DNA of 32,426 nucleotides from Sphingobium sp. (GTDB taxonomy: Bacteria > Pseudomonadota > Alphaproteobacteria > Sphingomonadales > Sphingomonadaceae), in the NCBI GenBank assembly GCA_017745115.1, contig JAGIAA010000030.1:1-32426 (forward strand), in the 5' to 3' direction. Below are positions 16,324-23,549 of this stretch, piece after piece. Position numbers and translations under genes: made by a program. The notes below the pieces were generated by a model that did not search any database, was not told the DNA's origin, and worked only from the letters and a program-made list of their open reading frames with translations. The number at the start of each line of letters is the position of its first letter. The first letter of the stretch is position 1.

Positions 16324-17679
16324 TCAGGGAGTGGGCCATACGCGGACATAGACGCGGCCGGTGGCCGGTGTCCCGCCGGACAGGCGCGCCGTGTAATTAA
16401 AATAGGTCATGCCCGTGAAACCGCCGACACGAGACATGACGATCTTGCCCTCCGAGGAGAGGGTGACGGAAAGCGCCTGTGGATCGCTAGATTGGACGGA
16501 CAATATCTCCGCAATCGGGTGCCCGTTGAGCCATGCGGTTCCTTCGGGTCCCTCATCGTTACAGGTCGGCAAGTCCGTCCCATGACCGCAATCGTCGGAA
16601 AGTTGCCAAGTATAGCTCGGCGTGGTCAGCTTGGTCAGCTCGCGATAGTCTGTGACAGCTTTGAATGCGCCGACATCCGGCTTTGGTGCAGTCATGAAAT
16701 ACTGAACCCACTGCAAGACCTCCTGCTGCGTGATCACTGGGTAAGGCGGGGCTGGAGCGATGGAAGCAAATCCCGGGGAGTGTATAAAGGGAATGATGAC
16801 GAAGCGGAACGCGAGCACCCAGGCCCGTGCGGTCGCTTCGTCGCTGATCGTGGCAGGCATGACCGAGAAGTAGTTGGATAAAATCTGCGCGATCATGTCG
16901 CGTTGGGATGGGCTTCCGACTTTATAGGGACTTCGGTTCACTGCCTCCAGGAGCATCGCCTTGCTCGTAAAATCCAGCGGCCCAAGGTCGCGGATCAAAG
17001 TCGCCAAAATCTGCGAGGATTCGTTGAGCGACACGGTGTAGTCGACAGGGTCGCCGCTGAATTGACGTAACAGAACGGCCATATTCAAAAGCTGGATATT
17101 GAGCGCCGTGAGCCGCGCTCCGTCATGACGGATATCGGCATTTCCGCTCTGCAGGGCGGTAAATGGATTGAACGTCAGGATACCCAGGCTGGAACGAAGC
17201 GGATCACTTCCCGTGTCGATGCCGAGACCCGTTCGGACCGCAGCTTCCGATCCCGCAGCCGCCACCACTGAACTGAGCGGTGAGATGACCGTCGCGCCCG
17301 GCGGTGCATCCATCAGGGCATATTTGACGCCCGTTACGGTGTCCAAGCCACCAACCAGCAAAGCCGTCCCACTCGACGTCAAAGTGTGCGCTTGAGTCTC
17401 TCCGGCAGGCGATGTCGTTACGACGGCATCCCCCACATTTCCGAAGATGCCATCCGCGTTCTTGTCGATCAGGACAAAGTCGCCGAGCGGACCGGCCGCG
17501 ACGACGGAGATCGTGACGGATGGGGGCGGCGTTGGCGTGGGCGTTGGCGTGGGTGTCGGCGTGGGCGTTGGCGCAACCGTGACCGGACCGTTGCCGGAGC
17601 CACCCGTGCCGCCACCGCATGAAGACAAAGTGGCCAGCAACCAAAGCGCGGAAAAGCCGCGCAGACGCGTAAACTGCAT
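16324..17679 (-). CDS. Hypothetical lipoprotein with Thr-Pro repeat stalk
   Basis: The 451-residue precursor has a lipoprotein signal ending in TLSSC (Cys21), followed by a Gly-rich stretch and a run of Thr-Pro pairs (about 37-51), which resembles a flexible stalk holding a domain away from the membrane. The body (55-451) has no domain I recognise. DFVLIDKNADGIFGNVGDAVV (64-84, DKNADGIFG part) looks like a short Asp-rich calcium-type loop, and the final 90 residues (VGGFTGMTYFNYTARLSGG) look like an Ig-like or cadherin-like beta sandwich. It is probably anchored to the outer membrane. The Thr-Pro codons form a 6-base tandem repeat that could change length by slippage. It lies between ribF and ileS; no partner is evident. 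Confidence 0.75.
   Translation of the reverse strand: MQFTRLRGFSALWLLATLSSCGGGTGGSGNGPVTVAPTPTPTPTPTPTPTPPPSVTISVVAAGPLGDFVLIDKNADGIFGNVGDAVVTTSPAGETQAHTLTSSGTALLVGGLDTVTGVKYALMDAPPGATVISPLSSVVAAAGSEAAVRTGLGIDTGSDPLRSSLGILTFNPFTALQSGNADIRHDGARLTALNIQLLNMAVLLRQFSGDPVDYTVSLNESSQILATLIRDLGPLDFTSKAMLLEAVNRSPYKVGSPSQRDMIAQILSNYFSVMPATISDEATARAWVLAFRFVIIPFIHSPGFASIAPAPPYPVITQQEVLQWVQYFMTAPKPDVGAFKAVTDYRELTKLTTPSYTWQLSDDCGHGTDLPTCNDEGPEGTAWLNGHPIAEILSVQSSDPQALSVTLSSEGKIVMSRVGGFTGMTYFNYTARLSGGTPATGRVYVRVWPTP
17523..17573. repeat. Hexanucleotide tandem repeat encoding Thr-Pro pairs
   Basis: Degenerate copies of GGCGTT/GGCGTG are repeated about eight times. On the minus strand they encode the Thr-Pro stalk of the lipoprotein. 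Because the unit is 6 bases, gains or losses keep the frame and only alter stalk length. Confidence 0.8.
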
Positions 17680-17857
17680 TCTCCCCCCATCGCCTGCGCA
17701 CGTTCGAGCTCTAAACAGCTGACGTTACATGAGGTTAGTCATGTGACAGGACGATGTCGTCCTGCCAGTCCCGCGCTTTCAAAGCAAATGCCTCTTTGTG
17801 GAAAAGCGTCCGGGCCCAATACAGAAATGCCGGTCCAATACGGAATGATAGCGCCAA

Positions 17858-18784
17858 TCAGTGGCCCAGGACGACCCGCGCCCTTCCCACGTCATCGTTC
17901 ATCTGCGCAATGAGCGCATCGATACCGTCGAACTTTTCCTCGCCCCGCAACCGCTCGATGAGCGCGACCTCGATGGTCTTGCCGTAGAGATCGCCGCTGA
18001 AGTCGAGCAGATAGGTTTCGAGCAGTTCCTTCGGCGGGTCGAACATCGGGCGGATGCCGAGGCTCGCCGCGCCGCCCATCACGCGCTCGTTGGGCAGGCG
18101 GACGCGCACGGCATAGATGCCGTAGGCCGGGCGCAGATAGTTGGCGAGTTCCATGTTGGCGGTCGGGAAGCCGATGGTGCGGCCGCGCTTGTCACCGTCG
18201 ATGACCACGCCCTCGATCGCGAAAGGCCGCGAGAGAAGACGCGTCGCCGTCGCGCAATCACCCGTGACCAGGGCATCGCGAATGCGGCTCGACGAAATCG
18301 CCTCGCCGGTCTCGTCGACGACCGGGGCAACGGCCTCGGCGAAAAGGCCGAGATTTGCACCGAGTTCGCGCAACACCGCGATATTGCCACCACGGCCTTT
18401 GCCGAAGGTGAAGTCCTCGCCGGTGACCACTCCAGCCGCTCCGAAATCCCGCGCGAGCATGGCGACAAATTCTTCCGCGCTGCGCGACGCCAGTTCACGG
18501 GTAAACTGGAAGACGAGCATGGCGTCGGCGCCCGCAGCCGCGAACAGCCGCTCGCGCTGGTCGAGCGTGGTCAACCGGAACGGCGGCGCGTCGGGCACGA
18601 ACAGCCGCACCGGATGCGGATCGAAGGTCGCGACAATGGCCGGGCGTCCCTGAGCGCGTGCGCGATCGATGGCACGGGCGACCACGGCCTGATGGCCCAG
18701 ATGAAAACCGTCGAAATTGCCGAGCGCGATCACGGCTCCGCGCAAATGCGCAGGCACGCCCCCTTCGCTCGTCAGCCGTTCCAT
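17858..18784 (-). CDS. ribF: Bifunctional riboflavin kinase / FAD synthetase
   Basis: The 308-residue enzyme converts riboflavin to FMN and then FAD in the cytoplasm. The N-terminal FAD synthetase half has the nucleotidyltransferase motif ALGNFDGFHLGHQAVV (20-35), TFDPHPVRLF and SSSRIRDAL. The C-terminal flavokinase half begins near 185 with the conserved GRTIGFPTANME, including the PTAN metal/ATP motif, and ends with the family's ERLRGEEKFDGIDALIAQM. Length is normal. Many bacteria carry ribF directly before ileS-lspA; here about 3.1 kb with two unrelated genes separates them. Confidence 0.96.
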   Translation of the reverse strand: MERLTSEGGVPAHLRGAVIALGNFDGFHLGHQAVVARAIDRARAQGRPAIVATFDPHPVRLFVPDAPPFRLTTLDQRERLFAAAGADAMLVFQFTRELASRSAEEFVAMLARDFGAAGVVTGEDFTFGKGRGGNIAVLRELGANLGLFAEAVAPVVDETGEAISSSRIRDALVTGDCATATRLLSRPFAIEGVVIDGDKRGRTIGFPTANMELANYLRPAYGIYAVRVRLPNERVMGGAASLGIRPMFDPPKELLETYLLDFSGDLYGKTIEVALIERLRGEEKFDGIDALIAQMNDDVGRARVVLGH

Positions 18785-18859
18785 TCCCCGGCCTATAAGG
18801 GCGGCTGTTATGGCACGCCAGCCCCACAGCGTTGTGCTGGCTCAGTCCTGCCCAAACGC

Positions 18860-19756
18860 TCAGGGCGTGGCGCCGATGAAGGGACCACCCGCCGCATAGA
18901 TATCCTCTTCGAGCTGGCGGCGGCGCTCGCCCATGTCCGTGCCCTCCAGGAACGCGAGCAGATCGTCGTTGAGCTTTTGCGGCGCCGTCGCAAACAGGCC
19001 ATGGGGCTCGCCGCCATATTCGAGCAGCGTGGCATGCGGGATTGCCCGCGCCGCGGCCCGGGCGGAGGTATCGATGGGAACGATGTCGTCCTCGGAGCCA
19101 TGAATGATCAGCGTCGGTACATCGAACGCCTTGAGATCCGGCCGGAAATCGGTGGTGCTGAACGCGTCGATGCAATCGAGCGTCGCCTTGGGGCCGGCCT
19201 GGATGGCGAGCGCGAAGGTCCAGTCGAGCACCGCCTGGCTGACCGGCTTCGACATGAAGCCTACGCCGTAGAACATCTTCGCGAAGGCCTGGAGGAAGGC
19301 GAAGCGGTCCTCCCGGATATTCTCCTTCATCTCTTCGAAGACCTTCGGCTCGACGCCGTCGGGATTGCTGCCATCCTTCATGACATAGGGCACGACGGAC
19401 GAGACGAGCGCGACGCGCTCGATGCCCGAACTGCCATGGCGGCTGAGGTAACGGGCGATTTCGCCGCCGCCCATCGAGAAGCCGACCAGCGACACCCCGG
19501 ATAGGCCGAGTTCCTGGATGATTTCGGAGAGGTCGTCGGCGAAGCGGTCGTAATTATAGCCGCCGGTTCCATGGCTCGATTGGCCGTAGCCGCGCCGATC
19601 GTAGGTGATGATGCGATAGCCAGCCTCGAGCAGGGCCAATGTCTGATATTCGAACATGTCGCCATTGAGCGGCCAGCCATGAATGAGGATCACGGGCGCA
19701 CCCCGGCCCATATCCTTGACGTGCAAATGCGCGCCGTCGTTCGTCTCGATGTGCAT
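18860..19756 (-). CDS. Alpha/beta hydrolase (chloroperoxidase-like esterase)
   Basis: The 298-residue soluble hydrolase has a complete triad: Ser94 in LVGFSMGGGE, Asp223 in IHGSEDDIVPID and His252 in GGEPHGLFA. The oxyanion motif ILIHGWPLNGDMF (23-35) and the cap-edge segment TYDRRGYGQSS are typical of cofactor-free haloperoxidase-like esterases. These enzymes usually hydrolyse esters or lactones, and peroxidation is often a side activity. A tail of some 25 residues (GERRRQLEEDIYAAGG) follows the core. It lies between folA and ribF on the same strand, 85 bases after folA, so it could be read from the same transcript. The substrate is unknown. Confidence 0.88.
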   Translation of the reverse strand: MHIETNDGAHLHVKDMGRGAPVILIHGWPLNGDMFEYQTLALLEAGYRIITYDRRGYGQSSHGTGGYNYDRFADDLSEIIQELGLSGVSLVGFSMGGGEIARYLSRHGSSGIERVALVSSVVPYVMKDGSNPDGVEPKVFEEMKENIREDRFAFLQAFAKMFYGVGFMSKPVSQAVLDWTFALAIQAGPKATLDCIDAFSTTDFRPDLKAFDVPTLIIHGSEDDIVPIDTSARAAARAIPHATLLEYGGEPHGLFATAPQKLNDDLLAFLEGTDMGERRRQLEEDIYAAGGPFIGATP

Positions 19757-19841
19757 GATCCATCTCCCGGAGAATTGGGACGTCCGGTCAGGACAACCCC
19801 GCGCGCCGGAGCGCGTTCCGGGAAATGCGGTGAAGCGCGTG

Positions 19842-20336
19842 TCAGCGCCTCCGATAGGTCACATAGCTATAGGCCGGCACATCGCCGAGGGCCGGAAAAT
19901 CCTCCCGCGCGACCTCATGCCAGCGCGCCGGATCGGGCGCCGGGATCGTCGTGTCGCCCGGTGGCGAGATATGCACTTCGGTATATTCGAGGCGGTCGGC
20001 GATGGGCTCGAACATCCTGTGAAGATCCGCGCCGCCGATCACGGACAGCACGGGCGCATGCGCCGAGGCAATCGCCTCGTCGATGTCATGGACGACTTCG
20101 GCGCCCGGCGCCGACCAGTTGCGGTCACGTGTCAGCACGATGTGGCGCCGGTCGGAGAGGATGCCGGGCAGGCTGTCGAAGGTCTTGCGACCCATCAGCA
20201 TCGGCGTGCCCATGGTCATCGCCTTGAAGCGGCGCAGGTCGGCCGGGATATTCCAGGGAATGTCCCCGTTCGCGCCGATCACGCCATTATCGGCGCGGGC
20301 GAACAGCAGGACAATTTCGGGGCGTCCGTCGCTCAT
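19842..20336 (-). CDS. folA: Dihydrofolate reductase
   Basis: The 164-residue enzyme reduces dihydrofolate to tetrahydrofolate with NADPH, supplying one-carbon units for purines, thymidylate and methionine. Core motifs are present: NGVIGANGDIPWNIPADLRR (17-36, Met20-type loop with the catalytic acidic Asp in the PADL helix), LMGRKTFDSLP for NADPH binding, VIGGADLHR for the Gly-Gly turn, and the C-terminal YSYVTYRRR. It starts five bases after the purK stop, so the two are almost certainly one transcript. Confidence 0.94.
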   Translation of the reverse strand: MSDGRPEIVLLFARADNGVIGANGDIPWNIPADLRRFKAMTMGTPMLMGRKTFDSLPGILSDRRHIVLTRDRNWSAPGAEVVHDIDEAIASAHAPVLSVIGGADLHRMFEPIADRLEYTEVHISPPGDTTIPAPDPARWHEVAREDFPALGDVPAYSYVTYRRR

Positions 20337-20341
20337 CGGTT

Positions 20342-21427
20342 TCAGTCTCGCTCCAGATGCAGGCGCGTCACATGGCCCATCTTGCGGCCGGGCCGCGCCT
20401 CATGCTTGCCGTAGAGATGAAGGTGCGAGTCCGCGTCGGACAGGATCTCGCGCCAGCCATGCGCATCGTCGCCGATCAGGTTGCGCATCGAGACGGCTGG
20501 CACGACCAGCGCCGTCGATCCGAGCGGCAGGCCGCAGATCGCGCGGATATGGTTCTCGAACTGGCTGGTGACGGCGCCCTCGATGGTCCAGTGGCCGCTA
20601 TTGTGGACGCGCGGCGCCATCTCGTTGAAGATCGGGCCACTTTCGCCGCAGAAGAACTCGAGCGTCAGCACGCCGACATAATCGAGGGCGTCGGCGACCT
20701 TGGCGGCGATCGCACGCGCTTCGTCGAGCTGGGCGAGGACCGGCGCAGGCGCCGGCACGGTGGATGTGGCAAGAATGCCGGCGTCGTGGACATTCAGCGG
20801 CGTATCCCAGAAACGGATCTCGCCTGCCGCGCCACGCACCAGCAGCACCGAAAATTCATGCTCGAAGCGGACAAAGCCTTCCAGCACGGAAGGCTGTCCG
20901 CCGATCTGCGTCCAGGCGTCGTCGAGCGTCGCGGGGGCGCCATCATGCAGCCGCACTTGGCCCTTCCCGTCATAGCCGAAGCGGTTGGTCTTGAGGATCG
21001 CGGGCGCACCGACCGTTTCGATGGCGGTGCGGAGCGCGGCGCGATGTCCGACTTCGGCATAAGGCGCGGTGCGTCCGCCAAGTCCGGTCACGAAGCCTTT
21101 TTCGAGCAGCCGGTCCTGCGCGATGCGCAGCGCTTCGGCATTGGGTTGGACATGGCCGAGGCCAGCGAGGAGCGAGACCGCCGCTGCGGGCACATTCTCG
21201 AACTCGTAGGTGATGACGTCGACGCTGTCGGCAAAACGAGAGAGCGCCTCGCCGTCCTCATAGTCGCCGCGCGTCCACGCGGCGCTGACGTCCGCCGCGG
21301 GGCCGCTCGCCTCGGGCGCGTAGATATGCGTGCGGTAGCCAAGCTGGGCAGCGGCCATGGCGAGCATCCGGCCGAGCTGACCGCCCCCAACGATACCGAT
21401 TGTCGTGCCGGGTGGAACAGGCGTCAT
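20342..21427 (-). CDS. purK: N5-carboxyaminoimidazole ribonucleotide synthase
   Basis: The 361-residue ATP-grasp enzyme carboxylates aminoimidazole ribonucleotide with bicarbonate and ATP in purine synthesis. Seen are the N-terminal IGIVGGGQLGRMLAMAA, the ATP-grasp core ILKTNRFGYDGKGQVRL, the metal site NEMAPRVHNSGHWTIEG and the late HLYGKHEARPGRKMGHV. I chose ATG 21427 (MTPVPPGTTIGIVGG). The open frame runs back to 21559 but that part overlaps purE and is Arg-rich. The gene begins 10 bases after purE and is followed five bases later by folA. Confidence 0.96.
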   Translation of the reverse strand: MTPVPPGTTIGIVGGGQLGRMLAMAAAQLGYRTHIYAPEASGPAADVSAAWTRGDYEDGEALSRFADSVDVITYEFENVPAAAVSLLAGLGHVQPNAEALRIAQDRLLEKGFVTGLGGRTAPYAEVGHRAALRTAIETVGAPAILKTNRFGYDGKGQVRLHDGAPATLDDAWTQIGGQPSVLEGFVRFEHEFSVLLVRGAAGEIRFWDTPLNVHDAGILATSTVPAPAPVLAQLDEARAIAAKVADALDYVGVLTLEFFCGESGPIFNEMAPRVHNSGHWTIEGAVTSQFENHIRAICGLPLGSTALVVPAVSMRNLIGDDAHGWREILSDADSHLHLYGKHEARPGRKMGHVTRLHLERD

Positions 21428-21437
21428 CCCGCGTGGC

Positions 21438-21926
21438 TCACTCGGGGCTTTCCGACACCGCCTCGGTCTGCTTGGCGCGCCACGCCTCAAGCCGCTGCGC
21501 AAGCGCCGGATCGTTGTTGGCGAGAATGCCGGCAGCGAGCAGCGCGGCGTTGATGGCACCCGCCTTGCCGATCGCCAGCGTTCCCACCGGCACGCCGCCG
21601 GGCATCTGGACGATCGACAGGAGGCTATCGAGTCCTGACAGCGCCGCCGACTGGACCGGTACGCCGAGGACCGGCACGCGCGTCATGGACGCAACCATGC
21701 CGGGCAGATGCGCCGCCCCGCCCGCGCCGGCGATGATGACCTGAAGGCCCCTGTCCACGGCGCCCTTGGCATAGGACACGAGCCGGTCGGGCGTGCGATG
21801 CGCCGAGACGACCTTGCACTCATGCGCAATGTCGAGCGCGGCCAGCGTATCGGCGGCGTGGCGCATCGTCTCCCAATCGGAGCGAGAGCCCATGATCACC
21901 CCTATGCTCACTCCAGTGCCGACCAT
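21438..21926 (-). CDS. purE: N5-carboxyaminoimidazole ribonucleotide mutase
   Basis: The 162-residue class I PurE moves the carboxyl group of N5-CAIR to form CAIR, the step after PurK. The signature [13 protein letters not shown] (9-21), [21 protein letters not shown] and the Gln-rich VPVGTLAIG loop are all intact. ATG 21926 has GAGGTG on the minus strand just upstream; the frame extends back to 22034 without family similarity. It is the first gene of the purE-purK-folA cluster, so the promoter should lie in 21927-22149, a gap it shares with the divergent GGDEF gene. Confidence 0.96.
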   Translation of the reverse strand: MVGTGVSIGVIMGSRSDWETMRHAADTLAALDIAHECKVVSAHRTPDRLVSYAKGAVDRGLQVIIAGAGGAAHLPGMVASMTRVPVLGVPVQSAALSGLDSLLSIVQMPGGVPVGTLAIGKAGAINAALLAAGILANNDPALAQRLEAWRAKQTEAVSESPE

Positions 21927-22149
21927 CGAAAATGCACCTCGCAAACCTGGCCCGAAAACCTGGCCTCGCCTCGCCGCAGCGACGCCACTGCCCAACGGAA
22001 GCACAGGCCAATAATGTGGGGATGTCCGCGACACAACCGCTCAAGCGACCCGCTTTGGGATCGCAATGGATGTTTTTTCATGTCCGTTTGCGAAAAAACT
22101 TCCTATAGTTGTTCCAAGGCGATGCGTGATCGCCCGATGGAGGTAGAGG

Positions 22150-22755
22150 TTGGTACAAGCCACTACCCGGGGCGTCGAGCGAGAAGAAAAAAGCGGCGAC
22201 ACTTCGGCACTGGAACAGGAAGTCGTCGCGCTCCGGAAGGAACTGCGGCTACTTCGACTGGCGAATGAGGAACTCGAACGACTCGTCGTTCGGGACACGC
22301 TGACTCCACTCTACAACCGGCGGCACTTCATCACCTGCCTCATCGAGCGGCTGAACCGGCTGGAGCGTTATGGCACCGCCGCAGCGCTGGTCTTCATCGA
22401 CGTCGATGGCATGAAATCGATCAACGACACCTTCGGGCATAGCGCCGGCGACTATGCGCTCAATCATGTCGCGCACCTGCTGATCGGCGCGATCCGCTCG
22501 ACCGACATCGCGGCGCGCGTTGGCGGCGACGAGTTCGCCCTGCTGCTCGACGGGCTCGACGAAACAGATGCGCTGAGCAAGGCAGAGCATCTCTCGAAGC
22601 TGATTTCTTTGACCGAATGCAATTTCGGCGACTATGTCCTGCCGCTCTCGGCCTCTTTCGGCTGCACGGCATTGCGCAGCGGCGACAGCGATTTCGCGGC
22701 CATCGCGCGTGCCGACATGGCCATGTATGCTGCCAAGCGCAAAAACGGCAGCTGA
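22150..22755 (+). CDS. Small diguanylate cyclase (GGDEF domain)
   Basis: The 201-residue soluble protein makes cyclic di-GMP from two GTP. A short coiled coil (about 18-46) leads directly into the GGDEF domain, with DTLTPLYNRRHF, FIDVDGMKSINDTFGH and an intact GGDEF active-site loop (125-129). RSTD (116-119) stands five residues before it, the spacing of the product-inhibition I-site. There is no sensor or membrane part, so control must come through the coiled coil or a partner. The start is TTG 22150: GGAGG (22139-22143) lies six bases upstream and an in-frame stop at 22144 excludes a longer protein. Its neighbours are divergent purE and a MarR gene on the same strand. Confidence 0.92.
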   Translation: MVQATTRGVEREEKSGDTSALEQEVVALRKELRLLRLANEELERLVVRDTLTPLYNRRHFITCLIERLNRLERYGTAAALVFIDVDGMKSINDTFGHSAGDYALNHVAHLLIGAIRSTDIAARVGGDEFALLLDGLDETDALSKAEHLSKLISLTECNFGDYVLPLSASFGCTALRSGDSDFAAIARADMAMYAAKRKNGS

Positions 22756-22904
22756 GCGCCGCTGAGCTTTTCCAATACCCGACGAACCGAACCGCCCATT
22801 GTTGCGTTCGCGTGACGAGGCCGGTAAGCCCTGCTCTGGGACGAAAAACAAGAAAATGCGTGGCCCGCGCGCCGCTGTTGCGCCATGCCACTGGGGGAGA
22901 GACT

Positions 22905-23432
22905 TTGGCGACGAACCTGACGGATGCACTGCGCGGAAATGAAGCCGTTTACGGCACGATCCTGCCGGACCGCGAGACCTATCCCAATCCCGAGCTCAGC
23001 CTCACTATCCGCATCGTCATGGCCGGCCGCCGCTGGCGTTCACTGATCGACGAGCATCTGCGCGACAAGGGCCATAGCGCTTCACGCATGGAAGCCATGG
23101 CCGCAATCGCCTATTCGGCAGCGGGCACGACACAGATCCAGGTCGCCAAGCGGATCGGCATCGAAGGTCCGACCCTGACCCGCACGCTCGACATGCTCGA
23201 AGCAGATGGGCTGGTCGAACGACTTCCCGATCCGCGCGACCGGCGCAACAAGCACATGCGCCTCACACAGGCGGGCTATGAAGCGCTCGCGGAAATGTTC
23301 GAGATCACGACACAACTGCGCAAGCACCTGCTCAGCGGCGTACCGGGATCGGAAATTGCGGGAACGGACCGCTTCCTGGAGTTGCTTATCGACCGCATCG
23401 AAAGCGGCATGTGCGAGCCGGACAACGGTTGA
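22905..23432 (+). CDS. MarR-family transcriptional regulator
   Basis: The 175-residue winged-helix regulator has the MarR pattern: a dimerisation helix (RIVMAGRRWRSLIDEHL), the recognition part AKRIGIEGPTLTRTLDMLEA and the wing VERLPDPRDRRNKHMRLTQAG. Most family members repress a nearby operon until a small aromatic ligand binds. I chose TTG 22905 with GGGGGAGA five bases upstream. The frame stays open back to 22617, but that part overlaps the GGDEF gene and is compositionally abnormal. It converges on the TonB-dependent receptor gene, so receptor and divergent ThDP enzyme are the obvious target candidates. The ligand is unknown. Confidence 0.88.
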   Translation: MATNLTDALRGNEAVYGTILPDRETYPNPELSLTIRIVMAGRRWRSLIDEHLRDKGHSASRMEAMAAIAYSAAGTTQIQVAKRIGIEGPTLTRTLDMLEADGLVERLPDPRDRRNKHMRLTQAGYEALAEMFEITTQLRKHLLSGVPGSEIAGTDRFLELLIDRIESGMCEPDNG

Positions 23433-23482
23433 AATCAGGGATCACCGCTTCGACTCATATCCTGAGTCACACGACGATTGCG

Positions 23483-23510
23483 AAGGGCTCCGGAACGTTC
23501 CGGAGCCCTT
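23483..23510. terminator. Perfect 28-base palindrome between convergent genes
   Basis: AAGGGCTCCGGAAC (23483-23496) is followed directly by its exact reverse complement. The stem is GC-rich and sits midway between the stops of the MarR gene and the TonB-dependent receptor, as expected for a bidirectional terminator. No T run follows, so intrinsic termination is plausible but not certain. Confidence 0.6.
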
Positions 23511-23549
23511 GCGATTTGAGCCTTCGGTCGGGCGACCGACGAAGGACGG

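Noticed and set aside
16156..16881. 241-codon plus-strand frame after the DUF535 gene
   Set aside because: Mostly antisense to the lipoprotein gene, which has a signal peptide and lipobox; no ribosome site or motif for this frame.
17523..17573. Short tandem repeats considered as a CRISPR-like array
   Set aside because: Six-base units without spacers, inside a coding frame; a coding microsatellite.
17861..19504. 547-codon plus-strand frame across ribF and the hydrolase
   Set aside because: It spans two well-supported minus-strand genes and has composition typical of a reverse-strand shadow.
20357..21553. 398-codon plus-strand frame opposite purK
   Set aside because: Shadow of purK, no motif.
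22617..22904. Long N-terminal extension of the MarR frame
   Set aside because: It lies inside the GGDEF gene in another frame and has Arg/Cys-rich shadow composition. TTG 22905 has a strong ribosome site and gives normal length.
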